A stretch of 21,813 nt of DNA from CAYMUN01 sp964640775. Lineage in GTDB: Bacteria; Patescibacteriota; Saccharimonadia; Saccharimonadales; UBA4665. Under the pieces are notes generated by a model. That model ran no database searches, was not told where the DNA came from, and saw only the letters and a list, made by a program, of their open reading frames with translations. Positions 15,041 to 21,813 of the stretch are shown one piece after another. The translations under genes were made by a program, and so were the position numbers. Each line of letters starts with the position of its first letter. Positions within the stretch are counted from its first letter, which is position 1. The stretch is taken from assembly GCA_964640775.1 (NCBI GenBank), contig CAZXIT010000010.1, positions 1 through 21,813 on the forward strand, given 5' to 3'.

Positions 15041-15672
15041 GCTGTTTGCCTAAACTTAGTAATATCACCTTGATACATCCGCAGCGCTGGAGAAGCTTGG
15101 AGACCGAAGTAAGAAGAGTTGATTTAGTACTCTCTACAGCACCCGAAGAAATAAGAGATAAATGTAAAACCTTATGCGAAACGGTCATGAAAACAATAAT
15201 CATTTCGACCGAAACAGCAACTGAACAGCAATGTGAGGCGATGAACATGGACGGCTTAAAGGCGCTGGTCTGCACGACTCTACAACTCGAGGATGAAGAT
15301 CTTCTTGTAACCAAGGCTGAAATATCATTTTTAACAAGAGCACGTAATCGAAGCGGGGTGGCAGGTCACGGGCGAAGCCTACAAAGACAAAATGAGTTGC
15401 GTGATGCAGTGGATAAGAGAGAAAACGAACGACTACTCGGGATGACAGATATCTTACTGGGAAATTTAATCCACCAGTTTGAAAGGAAATTTCCTTTGAG
15501 TAAAAATAATTTAGTTAGAAATTCTGAATACGATACTTACCTGGACACGGCATTCGGCAGGCTAGTTATTAGTGACACTGAATATGTAGCAAGTGATATT
15601 CTTTATGAATTTGATCCAATTGCATATGAAGATGGATTAAGACAATTTGGAGACATCCAAAATGATGAATGA
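15037..15672 (+). CDS. Abi/HEPN-like protein inside the type I R-M operon (tentative)
   Basis: A 211-residue cytoplasmic protein between hsdS and hsdR, overlapping both reading frames' boundaries (ATGA with hsdS; its end runs past the hsdR start). A central helical part carries RARNRSGVAGHGR at 101-113. R105 to H111 fits the R-X(4-6)-H signature of HEPN ribonucleases, and the RN-x-G-HGR pattern with the following long helix resembles the C-terminal domain of abortive-infection family proteins (Abi_C). No nuclease or methylase motif of R-M systems is seen. HEPN toxins guarded by type I R-M are known (PrrC). The base composition is AT-rich like hsdS. The family call is by motif only; it could also be an unrelated R-M accessory protein. 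Confidence 0.5.
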   Translation: MSCLPKLSNITLIHPQRWRSLETEVRRVDLVLSTAPEEIRDKCKTLCETVMKTIIISTETATEQQCEAMNMDGLKALVCTTLQLEDEDLLVTKAEISFLTRARNRSGVAGHGRSLQRQNELRDAVDKRENERLLGMTDILLGNLIHQFERKFPLSKNNLVRNSEYDTYLDTAFGRLVISDTEYVASDILYEFDPIAYEDGLRQFGDIQNDE

Positions 15673-18600
15673 AGATAAGATAGAAAAGTTTGTTTTAGAA
15701 ACTCTAAGCGAGATAGGGTGGCAAGTTTTACATGGACCGGACATTGGACCAGAGGGATCGAGAGAACGAGAGTATATTCAGCCTGTGTTGGATCGACGAT
15801 TGGTTGAAGCGGTGAGACGGATTAACCCCGAGTTCTCAGAAGATGACTGGGATAAGGTGCGGACGCTTGTCACTCGATCAACAGCACCGACTATGTACGA
15901 GGACAACAAAATCTTTCATGAGCTGCTGGTTAATGGGTTAGATGTTGAGTACAGGGGTGGTGATGGCGAGGTTCGGACCAGGAAAGTCTGGCTAGTAGAT
16001 TTTGATAATGCCGAGAATAATGAATTTCTGGCAGTAAACCAGCTGACGGTCATGCAAGACGATCATAATCGACGCCCGGATGTTGTGTTGTACGTGAACG
16101 GATTGCCATTGGCGGTGATTGAGCTCAAAAACGCTGGCGATGCTAAGGCTGATGTGCGGGCGGCGTATCGCCAGATTCAGACGTATAAAGATCAGATTAG
16201 CGCGCTATTTCGGTTTAATGAGCTGTGCATCATCAGTGATGGTTTGGATGCTCGGATGGGGACGATTAGTTCGGACTTTGGGCGCTTTATGTCCTGGAAG
16301 ACGATTGATGGTGAAAAAGAAGCTGGTAATGTGCCGATGCTAGAAATACTGCTGCGAGGTGTGTGTGATAAGGCACGACTGCTTGATCTAATCAGGAGTT
16401 TTATTGTTTTTGAAAAGAGCACTACTGACGAGACATATATCAAAAAGGTTGCTGCCTACCACCAGTATTGGGCGGTGATCAAAGCTCTGCACTCGACTCT
16501 AAATGCTCGCGTACAAGATCATCGGGCGGGTGTGGTGTGGCATACCCAAGGATCCGGCAAGTCATTGTCGATGGTCTTTTATGCCGGTGCCTTGATACTC
16601 AGTGATGAGCTCAAAAATCCTACCATTGTAGTGGTGACTGATCGCAATGATTTAGACGGACAGCTGTTTGACACCTTTGTGGCATGTAAAGATCTACTGC
16701 GCCAAGATCCGCAGCAAGCTACCAGCCGGAGTGAGCTTCGAAAACTACTGACCCGAGAAGCTGGCGGCGTGATCTTTACGACTATCCAAAAATTCTCACC
16801 GGAAGATGAAGAAGACACACTGCCTGAGCTGAGCGGTCGCACCAACATTATTGTCATGGCTGACGAAGCCCATCGCAGCCAGTACGGCTTAAAAGCCCAT
16901 GTCCGAGACAAAGATTCTAAGTTGATCTATGGCCATGCCAAATACATGCGTGACGCCCTACCCAACGCCAGTTACATTGGCTTTACCGGCACGCCAATTG
17001 AGACTGATGATAGGTCCACGCCGGCAGTATTTGGCGAGTATGTAGATGTCTATGACATCCAGCAAGCAGTCGAGGACAAGGCGACCGTGCCGATTTACTA
17101 TGAAAGTCGTTTGATCGATCTAGGGATGGACGAATCGACCAAACAATGGCTGGACAGCGAGGTCGAGAGTTTACTTGAGGGTGAGGAAGTCTCGCGACAA
17201 GACAAGCTCAAGGCCGAGTGGGCTCAAAAAGAAGCCATCGTCGGTAATAGTAAACGGCTGGAGTTAGTGGCCAAAGATATTGTCGACCACTTTGAGAATC
17301 GGCTGACAGCCATAGACGGTAAAGGCATGATTGTGACTATGAGCCGACGGATTGCTGCCGATCTATACGAGGCTATCACGGCGCTACGGCCCGATTGGCA
17401 TGATATTGCCGACGATAAAGGCTTCATCAAAGTCATCATCACTGGATCGGCTTCGGATGATGTTCAGTTGCAGCAACATATTCGGAGTAAAGAGCGCATT
17501 CGGGCGATAGCGGCGCGTATGAAGCAGGCTGATTCTGACCTGAAACTCGTGATTGTCTGTGATATGTGGTTGACCGGTTTTGATGTGCCCAATATGCACA
17601 CTATGTATCTCGACAAGCCGCTTAAAGATCATAATCTCATGCAGGCGATTGCCAGAGTAAATCGTGTCTATCCTGGTAAAGAGGGCGGTTTGGTGGTTGA
17701 TTATTTGGGTGTAGCTGCAGCACTTCGCGATGCTCTGAGCAATTACACACACAGCGGTGGAGAGGGCAAGCCAACTCTCAATATCACTGAGGCAGTAGCT
17801 GAAATGAAGCGACGATTTGAGATCGTCCAGGATCTGTTCCACGGCTTTGACTACATGCGCTACTTTACAGCTGCCACCGGCCAGCAACTACAAATTATCC
17901 TTGATGCCGAGGAGCACATACTGGCGCAGCAAGATGGCAGAAAGCATTTAAAACAGCACGTCTTGGAACTCAGCAAAGGTTTTGCACTGGCTATGCCACA
18001 TCCTGAGGCTCTGGTTTTACGCGAACAAGTAGCGTTTTTCCAAGCTGTCAAGGCTCGCTTAGAAAAGATGGATGGCCAAGGTGGCGGACCTACTGATGAA
18101 GACTATCGCATGGCACTTCGACAAATTGTCGATAAAGCCATTGCCCCTGTTGGCGTTGTTGATATCTTTGAGGCTGCTGGACTCATGAAGCCTGAACTTT
18201 CCATTCTGTCTGATGAATTCTTGGCAGAAGTCCGCGGCATGGATCGCAAAAACTTAGCTATTGAAGCACTGCAAAAACTGCTCAATGACGAAGTAAAAGC
18301 ACGATTCCAACGCAATGCGCTCAAGACACAAAAATTTTCTGAGCTGCTGTCGGACGCCCTTAATCGCTATAAGAATGGCACCATAGAAGCGGCGCAAGTA
18401 GTTGAAGAACTAATAGCCATCGCCAAGAAACTGCGTGATGAAGAAAATGAAGCCGAAGCATTGGGATTAACAGAGCAGGAAAAAGCTTTTTACGATGCGT
18501 TGATCGAAAACGGCAGCGCAAAAAATGTCATCGGTGACGAGAAGCTACGAAACCTAGCACGATTGCTGGTAGAGCGAGTCCGAAACAATGTATCACTCGA

Positions 18601-18751
18601 CTGGACACACCGAACCAATGCGCAAGCCAAACTACGTGTTGAAGTTAAAAAACTTCTCAATGAATATGGCTATCCCCCGGACCAGCAAGCTATTGCTACG
18701 CAGTTAGTTTTGGAACAGGCCACCTTGTTTGGAAATGAGATCGGCAGGTAA
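15662..18751 (+). CDS. hsdR: Type I restriction endonuclease and translocase subunit R
   Basis: A 1029-residue motor and nuclease that, with HsdM and HsdS, translocates DNA from unmethylated sites and cuts at a distance. The N-terminal PD-(D/E)xK nuclease has D140, E154-L-K156 and Q171-xxx-Y175. The superfamily 2 helicase follows: Walker A HTQGSGKS at 294-301, DEAH at 401-404, TGTP at 442-445, then TGFDVPN and MQAIARVNR near 635-670. The C-terminal part is helical, matching the HsdR DUF3387-type region. I chose ATG 15662, 9 nt after GGAG; an in-frame TTG at 15647 precedes the ribosome site and is unlikely. All key residues look intact, so the system is probably active. Confidence 0.95.
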   Translation: MMNEDKIEKFVLETLSEIGWQVLHGPDIGPEGSREREYIQPVLDRRLVEAVRRINPEFSEDDWDKVRTLVTRSTAPTMYEDNKIFHELLVNGLDVEYRGGDGEVRTRKVWLVDFDNAENNEFLAVNQLTVMQDDHNRRPDVVLYVNGLPLAVIELKNAGDAKADVRAAYRQIQTYKDQISALFRFNELCIISDGLDARMGTISSDFGRFMSWKTIDGEKEAGNVPMLEILLRGVCDKARLLDLIRSFIVFEKSTTDETYIKKVAAYHQYWAVIKALHSTLNARVQDHRAGVVWHTQGSGKSLSMVFYAGALILSDELKNPTIVVVTDRNDLDGQLFDTFVACKDLLRQDPQQATSRSELRKLLTREAGGVIFTTIQKFSPEDEEDTLPELSGRTNIIVMADEAHRSQYGLKAHVRDKDSKLIYGHAKYMRDALPNASYIGFTGTPIETDDRSTPAVFGEYVDVYDIQQAVEDKATVPIYYESRLIDLGMDESTKQWLDSEVESLLEGEEVSRQDKLKAEWAQKEAIVGNSKRLELVAKDIVDHFENRLTAIDGKGMIVTMSRRIAADLYEAITALRPDWHDIADDKGFIKVIITGSASDDVQLQQHIRSKERIRAIAARMKQADSDLKLVIVCDMWLTGFDVPNMHTMYLDKPLKDHNLMQAIARVNRVYPGKEGGLVVDYLGVAAALRDALSNYTHSGGEGKPTLNITEAVAEMKRRFEIVQDLFHGFDYMRYFTAATGQQLQIILDAEEHILAQQDGRKHLKQHVLELSKGFALAMPHPEALVLREQVAFFQAVKARLEKMDGQGGGPTDEDYRMALRQIVDKAIAPVGVVDIFEAAGLMKPELSILSDEFLAEVRGMDRKNLAIEALQKLLNDEVKARFQRNALKTQKFSELLSDALNRYKNGTIEAAQVVEELIAIAKKLRDEENEAEALGLTEQEKAFYDALIENGSAKNVIGDEKLRNLARLLVERVRNNVSLDWTHRTNAQAKLRVEVKKLLNEYGYPPDQQAIATQLVLEQATLFGNEIGR

Positions 18752-18806
18752 CTAGGCTTAAAGCGCGTCGTATTGCCATAACTCTCAGCAAGTGTGTTAA
18801 AAACCA

Positions 18807-18816
18807 CTACATGTAG
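18807..18816. promoter_or_regulatory. Palindrome upstream of the Ubl operon promoter
   Basis: CTACATGTAG is a perfect 10-bp palindrome 14 nt before the -35 box of the Ubl operon. It may be an operator; it could also be chance. Confidence 0.3.
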
Positions 18817-18830
18817 CGTTAATATTGCAC

Positions 18831-18859
18831 TTGATTACGCTATATAGAGGGCCTATACT
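18831..18859 (+). promoter_or_regulatory. Promoter of the ubiquitin-like cassette
   Basis: TTGATT (18831-18836), exactly 17 nt, TATACT (18854-18859). The transcript would begin near 18866 with AGGAG (18890-18894) 6 nt before the Ubl start. The cassette is thus expressed separately from the R-M operon. Confidence 0.72.
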
Positions 18860-18900
18860 GCTATTGGCTAATCGCTTAAAATCATAAAAAGGAGAGAATT

Positions 18901-19158
18901 ATGGCGGACAAAAACGAGGATAAAGACAAGAAAACTACCACCATCTATGTTAACAATAACCCAGTCGCTTTCACAGATAATAAGGTGACTGGTATGCAGA
19001 TCAAAGAAGCGGCCATCAACCAAGGCGTGAGTATTGAACTTGATTTTAACCTGTTTGAGATTAAAGAGGGCAAACTAAAGCCCGTAGCCGATGGGGCCAC
19101 CATCACCATTCACAAAGATCAAAAGTTTCGTGCCGTAACGCCCGACGATAACTCCTAG
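18901..19158 (+). CDS. Ubiquitin-like protein of the multi-ubiquitin type, single domain
   Basis: An 85-residue small protein. Residues 1-12 are a charged, disordered tail. Residues 13-77 follow the beta-grasp pattern of the bacterial multi-ubiquitin family: strand IYVNN, a turn, the GMQIKEAA helix at 31-38, a strand SIELDFNLFEI and a final GATITIHKDQKFRAV. Only one domain is present, while many relatives carry tandem copies. The C-terminus is TPDDNS, with no diglycine or even glycine, so it cannot be used by the canonical glycyl-adenylate route without different chemistry. It is the first gene of the cassette with the E2-like and JAB-E1 genes and has the strongest ribosome site of the three. 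Family assignment is by pattern and context. Confidence 0.75.
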   Translation: MADKNEDKDKKTTTIYVNNNPVAFTDNKVTGMQIKEAAINQGVSIELDFNLFEIKEGKLKPVADGATITIHKDQKFRAVTPDDNS

Positions 19159-19166
19159 CACATTCT

Positions 19167-19553
19167 ATGATTCCAGAAGTTGAAAAAGCGATTGAAGAGA
19201 TCCGGGCTGCCTTTAGTGGTCATGAGATCGAGGTAGAGTCGGTGGCCGACGGCGGTGCCCGGGTCATTATCCGCGATATCGAGCTGAATGAAAAATACAT
19301 CCCAAGTGTAACGTGGGTGGGATTTATTATTGGGTTTCAGTATCCCCGGGCTGATGTTTACCCCCACCATATTGATCCTGGAATCAAACGAAAAGACGGC
19401 GAGAAACTGGGTGATGGGTTTTCTGCAGATCCAATTAAATGGCAGGATATTGACTGTATTCAGGTGTCGCGGCGATCTAACAAGCTCGATCCGAGTATAG
19501 ATACAGCAGCTACGAAGCTAGTTAAAGTTATCGAGTGGATAAAATCGCGATGA
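19167..19553 (+). CDS. E2-like ubiquitin-conjugating protein (prokaryotic E2 family)
   Basis: A 128-residue protein with a compact alpha/beta pattern expected for an E2/UBC fold: an N-terminal helix (1-17), strands at 20-24, 32-39 and 53-58, a YP-x4-YPHHIDP segment at 59-71 that matches the E2 proline-rich loop, then W92, the only cysteine at C97 (IDCIQVSRR), and a final helix at about 112-127. C97 is the candidate catalytic residue for carrying the Ubl; Ser101 and Ser104 are alternatives. The gene starts 8 nt after the Ubl stop, with no Shine-Dalgarno, and overlaps the JAB-E1 start by 4 nt, so translation is coupled. The assignment rests mostly on context and the proline loop. Confidence 0.68.
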   Translation: MIPEVEKAIEEIRAAFSGHEIEVESVADGGARVIIRDIELNEKYIPSVTWVGFIIGFQYPRADVYPHHIDPGIKRKDGEKLGDGFSADPIKWQDIDCIQVSRRSNKLDPSIDTAATKLVKVIEWIKSR

Positions 19554-20995
19554 CCAAACCAGTAACTCTGACTATAGATGGACAGCTGTTTAAGGAGCTA
19601 TATCAGCACCTGTTTCCGGGAGACGGTGATGAACACGGTGCGGTAATAACTGCCGGCATATCCGAATCTTCAACCGGCACGCGACTCTTAGCTCGCGAGG
19701 TCTTTTTGGCCCAGGACGGTGTGGAATATGTGCCGGGCCAGCGTGGCTACCGAGCCCTGACCGCGCAATTTGTGGCTGAGACCTCTGAGTACTGTTCTCA
19801 GGAGAAATTATGTTATCTGGCAGTGCATTGCCATAGGGGCACAGATAGTGTGGAATTTTCCGGAGACGATATGGCATCCCACGAAAGGGGCTATCCTGCC
19901 TTACTTGACATAACAGAGGGCGGGCCGGTCGGCGCCCTCGTCTTTGCAAAAAATGCGATTGCCGGAGATATATGGACACAAGGGGGACGTTTCGCTCTCG
20001 CGCATACTAAGGTTGTCGGGCTGCATACGTACAAGCTATATCCCAAGGCAAAGCGAAAATCCAGCCGAGCCGACGTCATTTACGATCGCAATACCAGATT
20101 GTTCGGTGATTTGGGCCAAGAAATACTGTCGGATCTCAAAGTGGGCATTATTGGTTTAGGAGGGGGAGGCTCATTATTAAATGAATGGCTTTCGCGTTTA
20201 GGCGTTGGCAAAATAATTGCTGTGGATTTCGACAGGATCGATCTCACAAATTTACCCCGAGTAGTTGGGGCTACTCGCTGGGAAGCCAGAACCTTGCTTA
20301 CAAAAAGCAGGATACCATTACTCCAAAAACTAGGGAAGAGATCTGCGCGGCACAAAGTTAAAATTTCTCAAAAAGTAGCCAAGCAAGCTAATGCAAAGAT
20401 TCAGTACTACCCGGTTGTCGGCAGTATCCTCGATGAGCCCACTGCCAAATTACTAAAAGATGTCGATTTTTTGTTTCTCGCTACCGATAATATCCAGAGT
20501 CGTCTGGTGTTCAATGCCTTAGTTCATCAATATTTGATTCCAGGAGTACAGATCGGTATAAAGATACCCAAAGATAAAAATACCGAAAAGATAGGTGATA
20601 TTACGGCAAATACTAGGCCGGTATTTCCTCAGGCCCAGGCCGGCTGCCTTGAGTGTCACGATTTAATACCAGCCTCTAGGCTTCAAGAGGAGTCGCTTAC
20701 AGAAGCCCAACTCAAAGCCCAGCGCTATGTAGATGATGTTATGGTTTCTGAGCCCAGTGTCATCACGCTTAATGTTCTTTCTGCGGCTCAAGCGGCTAAT
20801 GACCTAATGATGATTTTTACTGGTTTATACGAAAAGGGGACACTGTTAGAGCATCAAATGAATTTCGCTAGCAGAAGAGAGTTAAGTAATGTAGAGTTTA
20901 CTGCTCACTCAAAATGCCCTGATTGCAGCAACGCAAGTTTTAGCAGACGGGCTCGGGGTGACAGAACTAGACTGCCCTGCCGTGTTAATAAATAA
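19550..20995 (+). CDS. JAB/JAMM deubiquitinase fused to ThiF/E1 adenylating domain
   Basis: A 481-residue fusion of an N-terminal isopeptidase and a C-terminal E1. The JAMM zinc site is E28, H93-C-H95, S104 and D107 (H-x-H-x8-S-xx-D), which should process the Ubl or remove it from targets. The E1 domain (about 190-481) has the ATP loop GLGGGGS at 202-208, D226/D228, N234-L-x-R237, and D313-x4-R318-x3-N322. A zinc ribbon is formed by C366/C369 (CLEC) and C456/C459 (CPDC). The only other cysteine in the E1 part is C477, five residues from the end, so no standard catalytic cysteine is obvious. Start 19550 was preferred over GTG 19535 because it gives the 4-nt ATGA overlap with the E2-like gene. 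Confidence 0.88.
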   Translation: MTKPVTLTIDGQLFKELYQHLFPGDGDEHGAVITAGISESSTGTRLLAREVFLAQDGVEYVPGQRGYRALTAQFVAETSEYCSQEKLCYLAVHCHRGTDSVEFSGDDMASHERGYPALLDITEGGPVGALVFAKNAIAGDIWTQGGRFALAHTKVVGLHTYKLYPKAKRKSSRADVIYDRNTRLFGDLGQEILSDLKVGIIGLGGGGSLLNEWLSRLGVGKIIAVDFDRIDLTNLPRVVGATRWEARTLLTKSRIPLLQKLGKRSARHKVKISQKVAKQANAKIQYYPVVGSILDEPTAKLLKDVDFLFLATDNIQSRLVFNALVHQYLIPGVQIGIKIPKDKNTEKIGDITANTRPVFPQAQAGCLECHDLIPASRLQEESLTEAQLKAQRYVDDVMVSEPSVITLNVLSAAQAANDLMMIFTGLYEKGTLLEHQMNFASRRELSNVEFTAHSKCPDCSNASFSRRARGDRTRLPCRVNK

Positions 20996-21005
20996 TCCTT
21001 TTACT

Positions 21006-21014
21006 TGTTAAACT
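21006..21014 (+). promoter_or_regulatory. Leaderless-type -10 of the YdjM-like gene
   Basis: Extended -10 TGT-TAAACT (hexamer 21009-21014) followed by 8 nt and ATG at 21023. No good -35 is visible. The gene has no Shine-Dalgarno. Confidence 0.5.
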
Positions 21015-21022
21015 TAAATAGT

Positions 21023-21601
21023 ATGACCGGCCGCACCCACGATCTAGCAGCGTTTACCCTCCTTGGCGTGGTGGTGTTGAGCCAGCCGGTGCGGACGGTT
21101 AGTTTGGCTACGGCGATTGTGGCGGTGCTGGCGAATCTGATTGGTGGGGTGACGCCGGATGTCGATCAGCCAACGGCGCCGCTGTGGCGGAATTTGCCGG
21201 TGGGGAAATACTTTGGGAGAGTGTTTGGGATGCTCAATGGCGGGCATCGGTTTTTGACGCATTCTTTGATTGGCTTGGCGCTGTTTGGTTTCTCGGCGCA
21301 CTGGCTGCTAATCGTGCTGCATCCTATCATGAGTTCAGTCGATATCGGACTGGTGTGGTGGGCGTTTATGATCGGTATGGTCAGCCATCTGGTGATGGAT
21401 ACGCTCACCAAAGAGGGCGTGCCGTGGCTGCTGCCGATTCCGCTCAAATTCGGCTTTCCGCCGATCAAGAAGCTGCGGGTGACCACCGGCAAGTTCGAGG
21501 AGCAGTTTATAGTCTTTCCGGGACTGCTAGCCTGCAACGCGGCGCTGTATTTTGCCAATTACGACAAATTGCTGGCAATTTTGCATCACCACCTGGTGTA
21601 G
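21023..21601 (+). CDS. YdjM-type membrane-bound metal-dependent hydrolase
   Basis: A 192-residue inner-membrane protein of the YdjM (LexA-binding, DUF457-like) family, putative metal-dependent hydrolases. Conserved polar residues sit at the membrane edge: THD near the N-terminus, PDVDQP at about 44-49, HRFLTHSL at about 75-82 and SHLVMDTLTKEGVPWLLP at about 120-137. About four or five transmembrane helices lie between them. The real substrate is not known for the family. ATG 21023 is preferred to an in-frame TTG at 21005, which would overlap the -10 box. The base composition returns to the GC-rich style of the first half of the window, so the island ends before this gene. Confidence 0.82.
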   Translation: MTGRTHDLAAFTLLGVVVLSQPVRTVSLATAIVAVLANLIGGVTPDVDQPTAPLWRNLPVGKYFGRVFGMLNGGHRFLTHSLIGLALFGFSAHWLLIVLHPIMSSVDIGLVWWAFMIGMVSHLVMDTLTKEGVPWLLPIPLKFGFPPIKKLRVTTGKFEEQFIVFPGLLACNAALYFANYDKLLAILHHHLV

Positions 21602-21813
21602 CTGCCATCAAGCTGCGCGTCTCTGTCTCGCTGCTGGTCGCCTGCTCGTACCTGGTCATTCGCAGAGTCGCGGTAGGGCAGGCTGTAAGTGGCCAGCCTG
21701 CCGAGCGATTCGGGACGATAGCGGATGAGGACAGCCAGGGCTCTATGGGCCAGCCAGTCGGTGCCCTCGGGCCAGGCTCGATGCTGCAGTTCGCCGCGGG
21801 TAATTGGTATATG
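21586..21813 (-). CDS. Unknown protein, 3' end only
   Basis: The minus strand is open from the window edge to a TGA at 21586-21588, giving 75 codons with GC-rich codon use like the backbone genes. The visible part is Arg/Asp-rich (for example AWPEGTDWLAHRAL and SLPYRDSANDQVR) and ends in TRW. The 5' end lies outside the window. It overlaps the convergent YdjM-like gene by 16 nt. I cannot name a family. Confidence 0.55.
   Translation of the reverse strand, partial: HIPITRGELQHRAWPEGTDWLAHRALAVLIRYRPESLGRLATYSLPYRDSANDQVRAGDQQRDRDAQLDGSYTRW

Noticed and set aside
15647..15661. TTG start of hsdR, 5 codons upstream
   Set aside because: The codon precedes the GGAG ribosome site; ATG 15662 is correctly spaced from it.
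1..21813. CRISPR arrays, tRNA or rRNA genes, transposases, integrases
   Set aside because: No regularly spaced repeats, no cloverleaf or rRNA core sequence, and no transposase or recombinase motifs were seen in any frame.

Overview
The window looks like a chromosome segment from a Candidate Phyla Radiation bacterium, most likely a Saccharibacteria (TM7) relative. The reasons are small tightly packed operons, many short or helical proteins with no recognisable family, a signal-peptide protein coupled to a pilin-like small protein, and several genes whose -10 box sits only 6-8 nt before the start codon. TGA is used as a stop (end of hsdM and of the 258-residue gene), so the code is standard. 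The lineage is inferred from style, not from a marker gene.

Layout. 1-1287: metK behind a SAM-I-clan riboswitch that appears to act on translation. 1284-2992 (minus): a two-gene ABC-2 type exporter. 3095-4110: a secreted helical protein coupled to a single-pass membrane protein. 4115-5296 (minus): rarA/mgsA. 5499-7328: a DEVD-box RNA helicase with a long structured leader, then an unknown gene. 7485-9305: typA/bipA with a terminator-like hairpin in its leader. 9330-11671: three unknown proteins, the last two each with a clear promoter. 11673-12125 (minus): another unknown with a leaderless-type promoter. 12126-12448: an AT-rich gap holding a possible 22-residue ORF on the minus strand.

12449-20995 is a defence-like island. 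A type I restriction-modification operon (hsdM, hsdS, a 211-residue Abi/HEPN-like gene, hsdR) is followed, behind its own promoter, by a three-gene ubiquitin-like cassette: a single Ubl of the multi-ubiquitin type, a small E2-like protein, and a JAB deubiquitinase fused to a ThiF/E1 adenylating domain. The Ubl does not end in glycine and the E1 domain has no obvious catalytic cysteine apart from its zinc ligands and one near the C-terminus, so this looks like a non-canonical conjugation chemistry. The island is followed by a YdjM-type membrane protein (21023-21601) and the 3' end of an unknown minus-strand gene that runs off the window.

How the parts fit: outside the island the genes are ordinary housekeeping (SAM synthesis, export, replication-fork repair, RNA and ribosome maintenance). 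The island combines DNA-level defence (type I R-M), a possible RNA-cutting back-up toxin inside the same operon, and a protein-modification cassette. The Ubl cassette and the toxin candidate are the most interesting content.
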